Shown here in pieces: positions 1 through 9,519 of a stretch of DNA of 64,000 bases. This DNA is from Perkinsus chesapeaki (Eukaryota > Perkinsozoa > Perkinsida > Perkinsidae). Position 1 is the first letter of the stretch. Every line of letters begins with the position of its first letter. The position numbers and the translations under genes were made by a program. The notes below the pieces were generated by a model. The model worked only from the letters and a program-made list of their open reading frames with translations, was not told the DNA's origin and made no database searches. The DNA lies in NCBI GenBank assembly GCA_013115145.1, contig JAAPAO010000030.1:1-64000 (forward strand), read 5' to 3'.

Positions 1-108
1 GTTTTTACTAATCTGTTCTGGGCTATATTAATTTGATCTTGGCTTTTACTAATTAGATCTTGAAATGGGGTAGATGGCACCTAGATTGCTTACGGTACTC
101 TTCTTCCG

Positions 109-291
109 CTACGACTGACACGATTTAACTCTCCCGCAAAAGCATCCTTTCTGTGCGTCGTAGCAGCAATATCGCTTTTTCTCCATATCGCAGTTCCAAG
201 CACAGTATGTGTCAAAGCATGTGAACTTTCCGCCACCATAGACCAATATCAGGATACAGGATACTACTGATATCAGTTCGAGTATTCGCAT
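109..291 (-). CDS. small secreted cysteine-rich protein, copy 1
   Basis: Sixty residues from the ATG at 291 (an upstream TTG in frame at 318 is not a likely eukaryotic start). The first ~20 residues are a hydrophobic signal-peptide-like segment (ISVVSCILILVYG). The remainder is a compact domain with eight cysteines spaced C-x4-C-x3-C-x7-CC-x6-C-x-C-x5-C, enough for four disulfides. A second copy at 7938-8114 keeps the leader and the cysteine frame, and homology continues into the upstream sequence. A TTGCAG acceptor-like site lies 21 nt upstream of the ATG in this copy and 19 nt upstream in the other. The family is not recognised; export and disulfide bonding are inferred from the sequence. 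The LTR element begins 204 bp upstream of this ATG. Confidence 0.55.
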   Translation of the reverse strand: MRILELISVVSCILILVYGGGKFTCFDTYCAWNCDMEKKRYCCYDAQKGCFCGRVKSCQS

Positions 292-489
292 GAAAGTTTG
301 AACTAACTGGGGCTGCAAGACACTATTTGCACGAGATACTTCATAGGGAGAAATGCTAAAGGAACTAAAACAGGCAACAGCCTTGAATCAAGACTCTGCA
401 AATGGTCAAATGCTCACAAGCGAAAAGCTAACAATCCCCTACCTTAACAGCTGAACCGGGTGCGAAGGAAACTTGGAGTTGCGCTGGAG

Positions 490-494
490 CAAGC
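490..494. repeat. 5-bp target-site duplication of the LTR element
   Basis: CAAGC occurs immediately left of the element (490-494) and immediately right of it (6781-6785). This is the host duplication expected from retroviral-type integration and fixes the element ends at 495 and 6780. Confidence 0.85.
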
Positions 495-817
495 TGATGT
501 AAACTGCCGTCAATGGCGTGATAATTATCGTCCCTCTCACTCAATAACACAGAACGCTCGGGATCAGCCGATATAGAAGAACTGTGGTCACTAGACCTTG
601 GGGTGCTCATAACACGGTCGATGAGTTAACAACAGAGCAATAACAAGAACCCCTACAGTAGTACAGTGATAAACAATGATAGTAAGCGCCCGCGGAAACG
701 CATACGACCATAGATATCTCACCAAGGCGGGAAAATAGATCGGGCAATCGATATACAGTTAAGAGCTACCACATATCATCTTGCGCACTTAGACCTTACT
801 TAACCTTAATCACAACA
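495..817 (-). repeat. 3' LTR (left copy on the plus strand)
   Basis: 323 bp, matching 6458-6780 with no difference seen. It carries the same ATG and first 38 codons as the gag-pol start; from this copy the frame (610 down to 428) reads out into flanking host DNA, giving a 60-residue chimeric reading frame. Confidence 0.95.
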
Positions 818-833
818 TCTCCGCCCCCTTTTT
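818..833 (-). other. polypurine tract
   Basis: On the coding strand a 16-nt all-purine run, AAAAAGGGGGCGGAGA apart from one C, directly precedes the 3' LTR. This is the position where plus-strand DNA synthesis is primed in LTR elements. Confidence 0.8.
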
Positions 834-855
834 ATTGCATTAAAGGGCAATAAAA

Positions 856-3800
856 CTACTGCTGACGAATAGCTTCATACTTACGAAGTCTGGAACCGTG
901 AATGATAGCCGTTTTATCACGACCCCCATCAGAACTGATTTCGTAGCATTGCTTACCAATGGCACGAAGAACTACATAAGGACCGGACGCTCTAGGACTC
1001 AGCTTGGAACTCTGACGACCACCGAATAAGATAACCGAATCTCCAGGCTTCACAGGATTCGTAGCATCCACTGCTGTTACCTTACCTTGAAAATACTCGG
1101 CAGCCTCTGCACGTCGTCCTAGCCAAATCTCCTCGAAAATTACCAAAGCGTCATCTCGTCTTCTCGCTCTCGCTTTAGCCTCTGTCATAGCCTCCTTCTT
1201 CTTGGGAAACCTCTCTGGCAACTGCTTATCAGAGATACTGTCCACCATTTCCATCGTGGGCACCGACGGGTCATAGCCAAAGATAAGTTTGTGAGCAAAT
1301 CTCTGGTTAGTCCTCAACTGACCTAACGCAGTCAACAACCTCCACGACGCGGTCGGAGTATTATGGAGGGCAGAACGAAGTGTAGAACCCAACTCCCTAT
1401 GATGGCGTTCCCACCAACCTCCGACAGAAGGCGTATAAAAAGGGATACAACGTAAAGAAGTACCAACGGACAGACAAAGAGCGGACAGAGCAACACTTCC
1501 TACAAAGGACTGACCATTGTCTACCCAAAGCTCTCTCGGGAACCTACCTATAGAAAGGAAAATGAGCTCTAGCTCACGAGCAATAGTTTCCGCTTTGCCG
1601 TCCGACAACAAACGATAAAAGGTATAAGGCGAAAGCCTATCAACGACGGTCAGAATAAAATAGCTGCTCTCCCTAGGAGGATCAACACCACGAATTCTAA
1701 CTCGTCTCTCGTCCGGAAGCTCAGTTGGACGTTTCAAAGGACCATACAAATCCGCGCCCATGACCTCGAAGCAACGGCGTGGCATCTTGCACGCGCCCAT
1801 ACGGGTTTGCACGCGACCACCTTCACGCGTCAACGCACAGCTTAAACACCCACGGACAGCTTTCTTGACAGCCTTGTGCAAATGCTTAGCCCAAGCTGCT
1901 TGATAGATAACTGCCATAGTTGAAGACACTCCAGCGTGACCACACTGCTGATGGACTGCCAAGGCGAATTCAACCACGATACTCTGGGGCAAGACCAACT
2001 GACGCTTAGGGCCGTCATCCACATCTTTTGCTCCTGGAGGACGTAGACGATAAACCAAACCATTAGTCTCCATCTGGTAACCGTACTCCAGCCCCGGAGC
2101 TTCAACATAACCGTCATCATCCACTTGATCACGGACAGTCGCACACAGTTCATCTTCTTCTTGCCTAAGAAGCATCCAGTCACGAAAAGGCATGTCATCG
2201 GTCAGGTCAGGCCCCTGCCTTTTCCATCCTCGAAAGGCATCTCGCATAGTCAACCAGTCGCGAAAGCTAGGCAAGGATAAGGAACCGGCACCACCTTCGT
2301 ACAACCAAGAATGAACCTCCGTGAACTGGCATTCCACAGTGGCTTCTTCGGAACAACCTAATGGCACATCGATGAACTTCTTAGTGACTGCAGAACGTGA
2401 CAAGGCATCGGCAATCTTATTAGAGGAACCGCTGATGTGCCCCGTAGTGACCTCCACTGCCGGAGAACGGACGGACATACCGTGGACCACATCACAGATC
2501 ACACCTCTAAGACGTAAGATAGCCTTTCTCTCCACGCTCTTACAGCGAGGAACAATCCAAACATCAGATTGCTTGACCGCAACGGCACTGTCCGACAAGA
2601 GCTGAATCGATGTCACTGAAGGGAAAAATACCAGACAGTCTTCGAGTCTCTGTAAACACCAGGCAATGGCATACAGTTCCCTCCTGTTCACGTGCCACGA
2701 TCCAACGGACATACTGCGCGACTGAATACGCGCGCCGCAAGCCAAGACTTTACCATTAGAACCATCCTTCCACACATAGCCGAACCCTACGCCGGAAGCA
2801 TCAATCTCGGCGCGCACGGTCGGTACCGTCGTGTAGAGAGGAAGAGAATCATCTTCTTCTGCGCGAGCCTTTTCCCAGTAACGACAAGCAAGCGATAGGT
2901 GAAGCCAAGCTTCTCGAGTCCAGTCGCCGCCCTTCTGGTCCCAGGACTCAGCGCGTGAAGCAATCACTCGAGCACAATCCGCGTGACTACGGGCGAGGGT
3001 CTCCCCAACACCGCAGGAGATTCCAATGAACTGGCCTCCATGCTTGAAGACTAGCCTCTTTGTCAGTCCGCTCGCCGAACTCGCATCCACGAATTGCTCT
3101 TGAAAATTTACTTCTGGTCGACGAAGAGAGAGTTCACCACTATCAGCAGACCATTTCCAATAACCTCCTAGCCAACGGACAGGACTAAGCGAACCCCAGC
3201 GGACGCGCTTATCTCCCGGGCATCGGAATCCGGTCTTCTGCCAACAACATAACAGAAGCTTCTCGAATCGGTCGATGGCAATCCTCGTACCGGTCAGCAC
3301 AAAGTCATCCATCACCACCACCACATTCGGAGGAGGATTGGCCTTATCCTCACCGTACAGTATCTCATAGGCACACTCTACGACCCTCAGATCAACCCGC
3401 TGAGAGGAGTTGAGGATCAATGGCCCACAGCTGAGCCCAAAGGCCAACCTTCGGGTCTCGTACACCGCGCCCCCTACGCTCAACTCTAGAGGAACGGGCA
3501 GGCCCTTCGCATCGCTGATGTCAACCTCGATGGAATAAAAGGCCTTCTGCAGATCGTACTGGGCCACTTCGTGGGACGGTCGGAGCCGAGATCGCAGTCT
3601 CATGACCGCCTCACTGGTCGTCAACTGCGTGTTTGATATCACAGGTGAGATCGCATTCACTGGTCTAAGATCGCACACTGGCCTCACGGCCGTCGATTTC
3701 GCCGGATCTTGCTTCACTGGAAATATCACCCCCACTAAGGGGCTAGTGGTCTGAGGTTCCCCTCTGGGACCCTCCTGAACTTTCTCCTTCCAGAAACCCT

Positions 3801-6573
3801 TGGAAACATAGTAGTCGCAGTTCTGCTGGAACTCCTCACGCTCCTGTTGCTCCAACCGATGTATTAATGAGGCACTATTCCACGCTCCAGCGGACGTGCC
3901 CTTGGTCTCTCGAACCTTCCAGCTCGCTAGGAAGCGGAACTCTTGCCCTTCCTCGGTCGGCTCTGGCTCGTTCTCCTGGAGTTTCTTCAGTTTGAGAGTG
4001 TAGCCCTCAGCTACTGACAACTCTCCCAACTCCGAGACCTCTCGCAACAAATGCGAGACCAGCTCATCGGGCTTGTCCGAGTGGACACCTGCCTCCACCA
4101 TCTTCCACAACTTCGGTCGGACTTTCCGGTCGATGACATCCCGGCCAACTATAGAAGGTTCCCTTAACTGAGCCTCGCCTGGACCGTCTTCCAGAAACAA
4201 TTCACCGTTAGTCACATAACACTCTACGGCTTCCAAGACATCCAGCTGGACACACTGGGCTTCGACATGAGCGGACACGATCTTCTCTCCTGCCGTCCTA
4301 AAGGCCTCACGTAGAGAATCCCGAACGGCTTCCGGCTCCTGCTTGAACTTCAGCTCTGTCCCGAGGAGCTTCAGACTCCTACGCCCCAAGATGATGGGCC
4401 TCCCGAGCCTCTCGACTACGAGACAGGGAAAATAGCAGATGCTGCCCTTAACCGCAGCGCGGAGAATGACCTCTCCGAGCGCCGAGTCCTCACGCGCGTC
4501 AGCATACTTAATGGTGACTCTCAACTGCGTAGGAACCCAGACAGCATGACCAAGCTTGCTGAGAAAATCGGCAGTACTTCTGTCAACTAATGACGTCGCA
4601 GAGCCCGTGTCGACCAAACCTTCTTTCACATGGCCGCCAAAATCTAACTGCAGAACAGGGGGTGAATCACCCTCTGCTACTGCCCAGGAGCGGACAGCAG
4701 ACTCCTTGGAGGAACCCGAGGCATAATGGCAATCAACAGCAAAGGTTGAAGTCTGCACCGTACAATCCTCGGTCGGACTTGATCGCTCCTCCTGCCCCGG
4801 TTGGCTGGCCTGCTCAGAACTGCTCGTCTCTTCTGTAGCTTCAGCAGCGGCAGACTCCGTTCGTGCGGCTCCTCGCCGTCGGTCAGAGTTCTCCGCCTCT
4901 TCTTCCTTCTGCGGACAGTCTGCGATCCTATGACCGAGCTGTCGGCATCTGAAGCACCTTCCGCGAAATGGGGTATTCGGGGCTCGACGTGGGCCGCCCC
5001 CTTTGGCGCCCGCTTGAGTCTCAAATGCCTGGACCGCTTCGGTCCCGGGATGGTCAACCTCATTCACAGTAAGCTGCTCCATTGATATCAGCCAAGCTTC
5101 CCACTCGCCGATCGGGGCACCCTCTACTCCTGCGCCCTCTTCCCGCAGCTGGGGATCCACCGGTAGATAACTCAGGCGGCGCATCAAGGCATCCTGGATC
5201 CCAGATCTAGCCGCGGCGATCCACTCCGAATCCGAGCGGACAACGCGCGCATAATGACACCTCGATCGGTAGTCGCTAACTCGGCCTAGGTAAGCCATCA
5301 CCTTCTCACTCGGCCTTTGAGCCATCGTGAGAGACTCTGCTTGCAGCTGTTCGATCTCCTTGGACGCGCCGAACCTTCGTTCCAGGCTGGCCCAGACGAA
5401 CGCTGCTGCTCGCACATAGCAAGCACGACTCAAGGGGTTAGGGAGAAGACCCCCGCTGACTCTGCTTATTTGGAGCCAGAGCTTGGACTCGATGTGGTGA
5501 GCTAACCAGTAGAACTCATGGATCTCCGACCAGCCGTTAATCATGGCCTGGTCCCGATAGTAGACCCGAAAAGAACTGAGCGTCTCAGATCCTCCCACTC
5601 GGATGGGCGCTCCAGGCGGGGCCTTCGCTGAGCGAGCCGACTTACGGATCTTCTCAAGCGCTGCCTCGGTCAAATCGTTCGCCACTAAGGCTATCGATCT
5701 TGGAACGGACGGAATCATCAGTGCCCTGTCGTCGTAGGGGTGCACTGGAGGTCGGGCACGCTCGGCCTCCACCGGATCTTTGGGACTCTCCAGTACACAA
5801 GAGAGCTTCGCCTGGGAGCTCTGCCCCTGCTCGAGCTTCGCGGTAGACACGCCCCTTTGGTGGAATTCGCCTCGATCTTCTGCACCTTGCTCTCTCTGGA
5901 GCTCATGCGAAGCGGTCGGAGCTACCCGCAACTTATCGGGTGCGGTGGTCCCCTGCCCCTCAGCGGACGGGGTTGGCACTCGGACCTCGGCGTCCGAGGA
6001 TCGACCATCCGATCTCACACTCCGATCCGAACGATACAACGCAGCTTTTGCCCCAGCATAACGATCCCAAAAGGTCTCCTTCAAACCGACAGCCACAACG
6101 GACAATGGATCCCCCCACAATTTCTTCCTCAGAACATTCCTCTTGAGGCGACCCTCACGAGTCGACTCTCGGCGCTCTTCTAGCTCCACACAAATATACT
6201 CTTTTAACGCATCGATCCCGGCTATCACCTCCGTGTCTACCTGGTCCCTTACTTCCAGTGGCACATCCAAGGCCAACTCGGTAGTCGCGGTCGACAATAC
6301 GTCATCGACAACTTCCCGAAGCCATTCGGGGGAAGGTAGAGGGGCCGCTTCCATTAGGGCCGACACGAAGTGGGTAACCACAGCGTTGAGTGAGGACGAT
6401 GTCAAGCTCGCACCACCGAGAGCAGAACCAATCACAAGTCCCACCGAGATCGCCAGATGATGTAAACTGCCGTCAATGGCGTGATAATTATCGTCCCTCT
6501 CACTCAATAACACAGAACGCTCGGGATCAGCCGATATAGAAGAACTGTGGTCACTAGACCTTGGGGTGCTCAT
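856..6573 (-). CDS. Gag-Pol polyprotein of the LTR retrotransposon
   Basis: 1,905 residues, one frame, no internal stop or frameshift between gag and pol. It starts at an ATG 208 nt inside the 5' LTR, so the first 38 codons are LTR-encoded. Approximate order: Gag with a CX2CX4HX4C zinc knuckle near residue 545; aspartic protease (VDTGSATS) near 655; reverse transcriptase with VMDDF in place of YxDD near 1087; RNase H (EIDASGVGFG) near 1255; integrase with an HHCC zinc-binding module near 1540 and the D-D-E triad in GADLYG, WVDNGQ and WWERHH between 1605 and 1725; then a basic chromatin-binding-type tail. The polyprotein copies and integrates the element. With no stop or slippery junction, the Gag:Pol ratio must be set some other way, for example by proteolysis. 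Confidence 0.95.
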   Translation of the reverse strand: MSTPRSSDHSSSISADPERSVLLSERDDNYHAIDGSLHHLAISVGLVIGSALGGASLTSSSLNAVVTHFVSALMEAAPLPSPEWLREVVDDVLSTATTELALDVPLEVRDQVDTEVIAGIDALKEYICVELEERRESTREGRLKRNVLRKKLWGDPLSVVAVGLKETFWDRYAGAKAALYRSDRSVRSDGRSSDAEVRVPTPSAEGQGTTAPDKLRVAPTASHELQREQGAEDRGEFHQRGVSTAKLEQGQSSQAKLSCVLESPKDPVEAERARPPVHPYDDRALMIPSVPRSIALVANDLTEAALEKIRKSARSAKAPPGAPIRVGGSETLSSFRVYYRDQAMINGWSEIHEFYWLAHHIESKLWLQISRVSGGLLPNPLSRACYVRAAAFVWASLERRFGASKEIEQLQAESLTMAQRPSEKVMAYLGRVSDYRSRCHYARVVRSDSEWIAAARSGIQDALMRRLSYLPVDPQLREEGAGVEGAPIGEWEAWLISMEQLTVNEVDHPGTEAVQAFETQAGAKGGGPRRAPNTPFRGRCFRCRQLGHRIADCPQKEEEAENSDRRRGAARTESAAAEATEETSSSEQASQPGQEERSSPTEDCTVQTSTFAVDCHYASGSSKESAVRSWAVAEGDSPPVLQLDFGGHVKEGLVDTGSATSLVDRSTADFLSKLGHAVWVPTQLRVTIKYADAREDSALGEVILRAAVKGSICYFPCLVVERLGRPIILGRRSLKLLGTELKFKQEPEAVRDSLREAFRTAGEKIVSAHVEAQCVQLDVLEAVECYVTNGELFLEDGPGEAQLREPSIVGRDVIDRKVRPKLWKMVEAGVHSDKPDELVSHLLREVSELGELSVAEGYTLKLKKLQENEPEPTEEGQEFRFLASWKVRETKGTSAGAWNSASLIHRLEQQEREEFQQNCDYYVSKGFWKEKVQEGPRGEPQTTSPLVGVIFPVKQDPAKSTAVRPVCDLRPVNAISPVISNTQLTTSEAVMRLRSRLRPSHEVAQYDLQKAFYSIEVDISDAKGLPVPLELSVGGAVYETRRLAFGLSCGPLILNSSQRVDLRVVECAYEILYGEDKANPPPNVVVVMDDFVLTGTRIAIDRFEKLLLCCWQKTGFRCPGDKRVRWGSLSPVRWLGGYWKWSADSGELSLRRPEVNFQEQFVDASSASGLTKRLVFKHGGQFIGISCGVGETLARSHADCARVIASRAESWDQKGGDWTREAWLHLSLACRYWEKARAEEDDSLPLYTTVPTVRAEIDASGVGFGYVWKDGSNGKVLACGARIQSRSMSVGSWHVNRRELYAIAWCLQRLEDCLVFFPSVTSIQLLSDSAVAVKQSDVWIVPRCKSVERKAILRLRGVICDVVHGMSVRSPAVEVTTGHISGSSNKIADALSRSAVTKKFIDVPLGCSEEATVECQFTEVHSWLYEGGAGSLSLPSFRDWLTMRDAFRGWKRQGPDLTDDMPFRDWMLLRQEEDELCATVRDQVDDDGYVEAPGLEYGYQMETNGLVYRLRPPGAKDVDDGPKRQLVLPQSIVVEFALAVHQQCGHAGVSSTMAVIYQAAWAKHLHKAVKKAVRGCLSCALTREGGRVQTRMGACKMPRRCFEVMGADLYGPLKRPTELPDERRVRIRGVDPPRESSYFILTVVDRLSPYTFYRLLSDGKAETIARELELIFLSIGRFPRELWVDNGQSFVGSVALSALCLSVGTSLRCIPFYTPSVGGWWERHHRELGSTLRSALHNTPTASWRLLTALGQLRTNQRFAHKLIFGYDPSVPTMEMVDSISDKQLPERFPKKKEAMTEAKARARRRDDALVIFEEIWLGRRAEAAEYFQGKVTAVDATNPVKPGDSVILFGGRQSSKLSPRASGPYVVLRAIGKQCYEISSDGGRDKTAIIHGSRLRKYEAIRQQ
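6438..6455 (-). other. primer-binding site
   Basis: Two nt inside the 5' LTR the coding strand reads TGGCGATCTCGGTGGGAC. Its complement ends in CCA and looks like a tRNA 3' end, so it can pair with a tRNA primer. The site lies inside the gag-pol reading frame. Confidence 0.7.
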
Positions 6574-6780
6574 AACACGGTCGATGAGTTAACAACAGAG
6601 CAATAACAAGAACCCCTACAGTAGTACAGTGATAAACAATGATAGTAAGCGCCCGCGGAAACGCATACGACCATAGATATCTCACCAAGGCGGGAAAATA
6701 GATCGGGCAATCGATATACAGTTAAGAGCTACCACATATCATCTTGCGCACTTAGACCTTACTTAACCTTAATCACAACA
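6458..6780 (-). repeat. 5' LTR (right copy on the plus strand)
   Basis: 323 bp, matching 495-817. It must hold the promoter for the genomic transcript, and it also holds the gag-pol start codon (6571-6573). Transcription must therefore begin in the first ~200 nt of the LTR. Confidence 0.95.
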
Positions 6781-6802
6781 CAAGCACCCCGTTTGAAACG
6801 GC

Positions 6803-7102
6803 TCAGTCCCACTTGCGGCCTTGCGATGGGTTCGGGTGACGCCAATGTGACTGTCTATGCTCTAGGAGCAAAACCATCTTTGGGAGTGAGGCAAAGTCTA
6901 CAATATTCATTGGGGCTCGTACGAAGCCTTCGTTATCATGAACCTGGCCAAGGAGTTGTTGGCTGTGAATGACGGAAAGAGTACCACGGCTGAAAGTTAC
7001 CAACAATATCAGTTGCACCATACTGCCAATCCAGTTGTTCACTTTGTGAGGGAAGGTCAAAAGTACTATTGATGTGATACTACAGCGGCATCTCTTCGCC
7101 AT
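6803..7102 (-). CDS. possible small protein beside the element
   Basis: An ATG-started 99-codon frame. It contains a hydrophobic stretch at residues 28-47 that would resemble a signal peptide if translation began at the second methionine. No family, repeat or cysteine pattern is recognised and no paralogue is seen in the window. It lies 22 bp from the element's right end. A chance frame is about as likely as a gene. Confidence 0.2.
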   Translation of the reverse strand: MAKRCRCSITSIVLLTFPHKVNNWIGSMVQLILLVTFSRGTLSVIHSQQLLGQVHDNEGFVRAPMNIVDFASLPKMVLLLEHRQSHWRHPNPSQGRKWD

Positions 7103-7937
7103 ATGGTAGCAGCCAAAGTTACTCCAAAGGGCAGCACTTCTGGCAGGAAATCTTCGCAGCCGCCTGATTCGTAACCACCGCTTAAATCGAGAGGCTCTGG
7201 ATCAAGCCCAAGTCATATAAGGGACTATTCTCACATCAAATGGTGAGAGGTCGCTTTCGACTCTGCGCTTATCGAAACGATAAACTACAGGATGTTCACA
7301 TAATATCATCTTTAAGTATTGTTGTAGCGCTATTCACCTTTTACAATTAAAATAGCATATATCTATAGATTGTAAGTCTATATTAAATATTGTATTATAC
7401 ATACCATATAATACTTCTGAGAATATGTTCAGATTACGCCTTGCCTTATAAACAGTAATCGGCTGTCCACGTGGATCAAGTTGGAAAGTGGAAGCCACCC
7501 GGCATACACGTGAACGCCCCCGATCTTCGGACGGGATAGGAATACCAGGATGGGGTTAGGAAAAGTTGGTGGGTGGCAGGAACAAGGAGGGTGAAGCGGC
7601 TTTACTAGGGGAGCAGCATCCGCACCATGGGGCCTATCGTAAGGCAACAAGCCCGCCACAGGCCGAGCCCAAGAGCTTGCGGAATCGCGAGTGGTGCAGC
7701 CTTAACCGGAATGTATAGACGATGATTGACAGCCCCATGGTGAGGAACGCAATGCCCGGGCGTGCAAATGAATGGTTTTAAGGAGTACTGACTTCTAACA
7801 TGGCAAAAGTTTAATGGGGGTGGACACCTTATTATGGAGGCCAACACTAAGATCATGTGCTACACTGAGGAAAGTAGCCTTTAGATTGCTCGTCGGTATA
7901 CGCGAGAGGTCTTGAGCCTTCGATCCAAACAAGGTCA
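7103..7937. other. non-coding stretch, AT-rich in the middle
   Basis: Nothing gene-like is supported. 7290-7430 is strongly AT-rich; the short frames here have no domain or consistent splice signals. Confidence 0.5.
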
Positions 7938-8114
7938 TCAAATGCACAAGTTATATCTCATGCAGAAACATCCTTTCTCATCTGTATAGCAGCAGAATGG
8001 CTCTTTGTTATCACAATTCCAAGCACAGTAGGTCATAGAGCATTTGAACCAATTCCCACCGTATACCAATATCAAGACACAGGATACTACGGAGATTAGT
8101 TGAAGTACCCGCAT
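7938..8114 (-). CDS. small secreted cysteine-rich protein, copy 2
   Basis: 58 residues from the ATG at 8114 to the TGA at 7938. It is the paralogue of 109-291: same leader (LISVVSC then LILVYGG), same YCAWNC core, same CC and GCFC motifs, and the eight cysteines keep their spacing except for one residue between the third cysteine and the CC pair. Divergence is concentrated between the cysteines, as in secreted effector-like or defence-like peptides. The LTR element sits in the ~7.6 kb between the two copies. Function is unknown. Confidence 0.55.
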   Translation of the reverse strand: MRVLQLISVVSCVLILVYGGNWFKCSMTYCAWNCDNKEPFCCYTDEKGCFCMRYNLCI

Positions 8115-9009
8115 GAAAGTTTAACGAAATAGGCTGCAAGACACAGCTTGCATGAGACACTTGATAGCGAGGAGAGAGGTTAAGGAAGTGCAGTCATTCG
8201 CAAGCCCATTCCTGTATATGCGACAACTCTCAGCGATTGTGACCAATGCTGTCACGCTCGCAGTGACGTCGTACCTTCGAGCAGTGGGCTGGAATGAATA
8301 GCCCAACAGCTACTAGCCTCATGTCGCAGCAGTGTAACGTACTTGTTGAATCGTTTGTGATCGGGAGTGAGAACCTTGTGGGGTACTGTGAGTAACTCAA
8401 GCAATCGGAGCTAGGAAGTTGCCTCTATAAGTTAGTAAGTAATTGGCTGCACATGACATGACTGATTGAATGATGATGATAGTTAGGAAGACCTCAGACT
8501 TTGACGAAGTCTATATCAGAGGAGGCCGATGAAGCTGGGGAAAGATATCCGGCTTGTGTGCCTTGATTATACTTCTTGCTAGCCACAGCACGGACCATCT
8601 CATCGGTGAATGTACTTCTATCTATGAGTAATCTGAAGAGGGGTTCTCCATAATAATAATGGCGACTACTTTACAGAGCGCAATCGAAGTGCGCCAGAAC
8701 CTGTACGCATTACGAAACCAACTCACAAGGAAGTTATTTGAAGAGTAGCACGATGTGAGAAAAGGGTATAGATCTGACCAATGCATTGATTGCATTACTT
8801 ATATCAAGCCATGCAGAGATGACGTGTTTCTGATTCAATTACGAATCATATACGAAAGCTCCGCATCGTTGAAGATCGTGCGGAACGCTTATTCGAGGAG
8901 TTCTACGTGCATAGATGGAGCGCTGGTGATGCATGATAGGCTACTCATGACGGGTGGAAGGCTGAGTCTCCAAGAAGATGAAGCGTGACGGCTCCCCGGC
9001 TATACCTAC
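8115..9009. other. intergenic, no gene supported
   Basis: The first ~80 bp resemble the sequence upstream of copy 1 and belong to the duplicated unit. The rest has only short unrelated frames. Downstream exons of the minus-strand gene at 9010-9348 could lie here but could not be recognised. Confidence 0.4.
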
Positions 9010-9348
9010 CTGATCTCTTCGGGTGGAGGAGGACCGGGTCTCCGAATGTCCATCTCGAACGGTGTGTAGGGATGAGCCTGTTTACCGCGGACATAGATTT
9101 TGAAGAAGTTAGTGAGTATGGGTAGGGCGTAACGAAGAGCAATGTAGACGAGGGCAATCATGGCAAGACAGTCTAGTAGGCCTGGTTGCTGTATCCACCG
9201 TATCGCACCGGCTCTGAAAAGGTATAACCTGTAGACCTCAAGGATAGGGTCCCTACTGCGGAGTTGCTGTTAGCCTCTCCTGCTGCTGCTGCTGCTGCCT
9301 CATCCACCTGTTCTGATCTGGTGAGACGTATCTTTTACCTCCCCGCAT
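9010..9348 (-). CDS. small membrane protein, partial model
   Basis: Two segments look coding. One starts with an ATG at 9348 and is rich in Q (a CAG run). The other, ~9263 to 9010, encodes ...IRWIQQPGLLDCLAM, a hydrophobic segment of ~20 residues (IALVYIALRYALPILTNFF), then a basic and proline-rich stretch (RRPGPPPPEE) ending at a GTAGGT donor. The splice joining the two and the 3' exon(s) were not resolved, so the coordinates bracket only what can be read. The gene is divergent from the C2 gene at 9520, with ~170 bp between their ATGs. A single-pass membrane protein is inferred; the family is not recognised. Confidence 0.35.
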
Positions 9349-9519
9349 TCTATCTATTAGTAGCGACAGGGAAGGTTACCATGGATTTTGAGACGCGACA
9401 AAACACTGTGATATCTATTTGCACGCGTGCGCAAAAGCGACTGAAAGTAGCGCTCGCCCGGTTATACAAGTTTGCTGTCATAGTCTTCGCTTGTTGTTGT
9501 TGTGATGTCCCAGACATCA

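Larger units (their letters stand above)
495..6780 (-). mobile_element. complete LTR retrotransposon, minus strand
   Basis: The element is 6,286 bp. Two 323-bp direct LTRs (495-817 and 6458-6780) look identical base for base. On the coding strand each begins TGTTG and ends CATCA, giving the usual TG...CA termini. The 5-bp duplication CAAGC flanks it. A primer-binding site lies 2 bp inside the 5' LTR and a polypurine tract abuts the 3' LTR. One uninterrupted 1,905-codon gag-pol frame fills the interior. Domain order protease-RT-RNaseH-integrase fits the Ty3/Gypsy or BEL/Pao type rather than Copia. Identical LTRs, an intact frame and an intact duplication indicate recent, possibly still competent, insertion; the age is inference. 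Confidence 0.95.
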
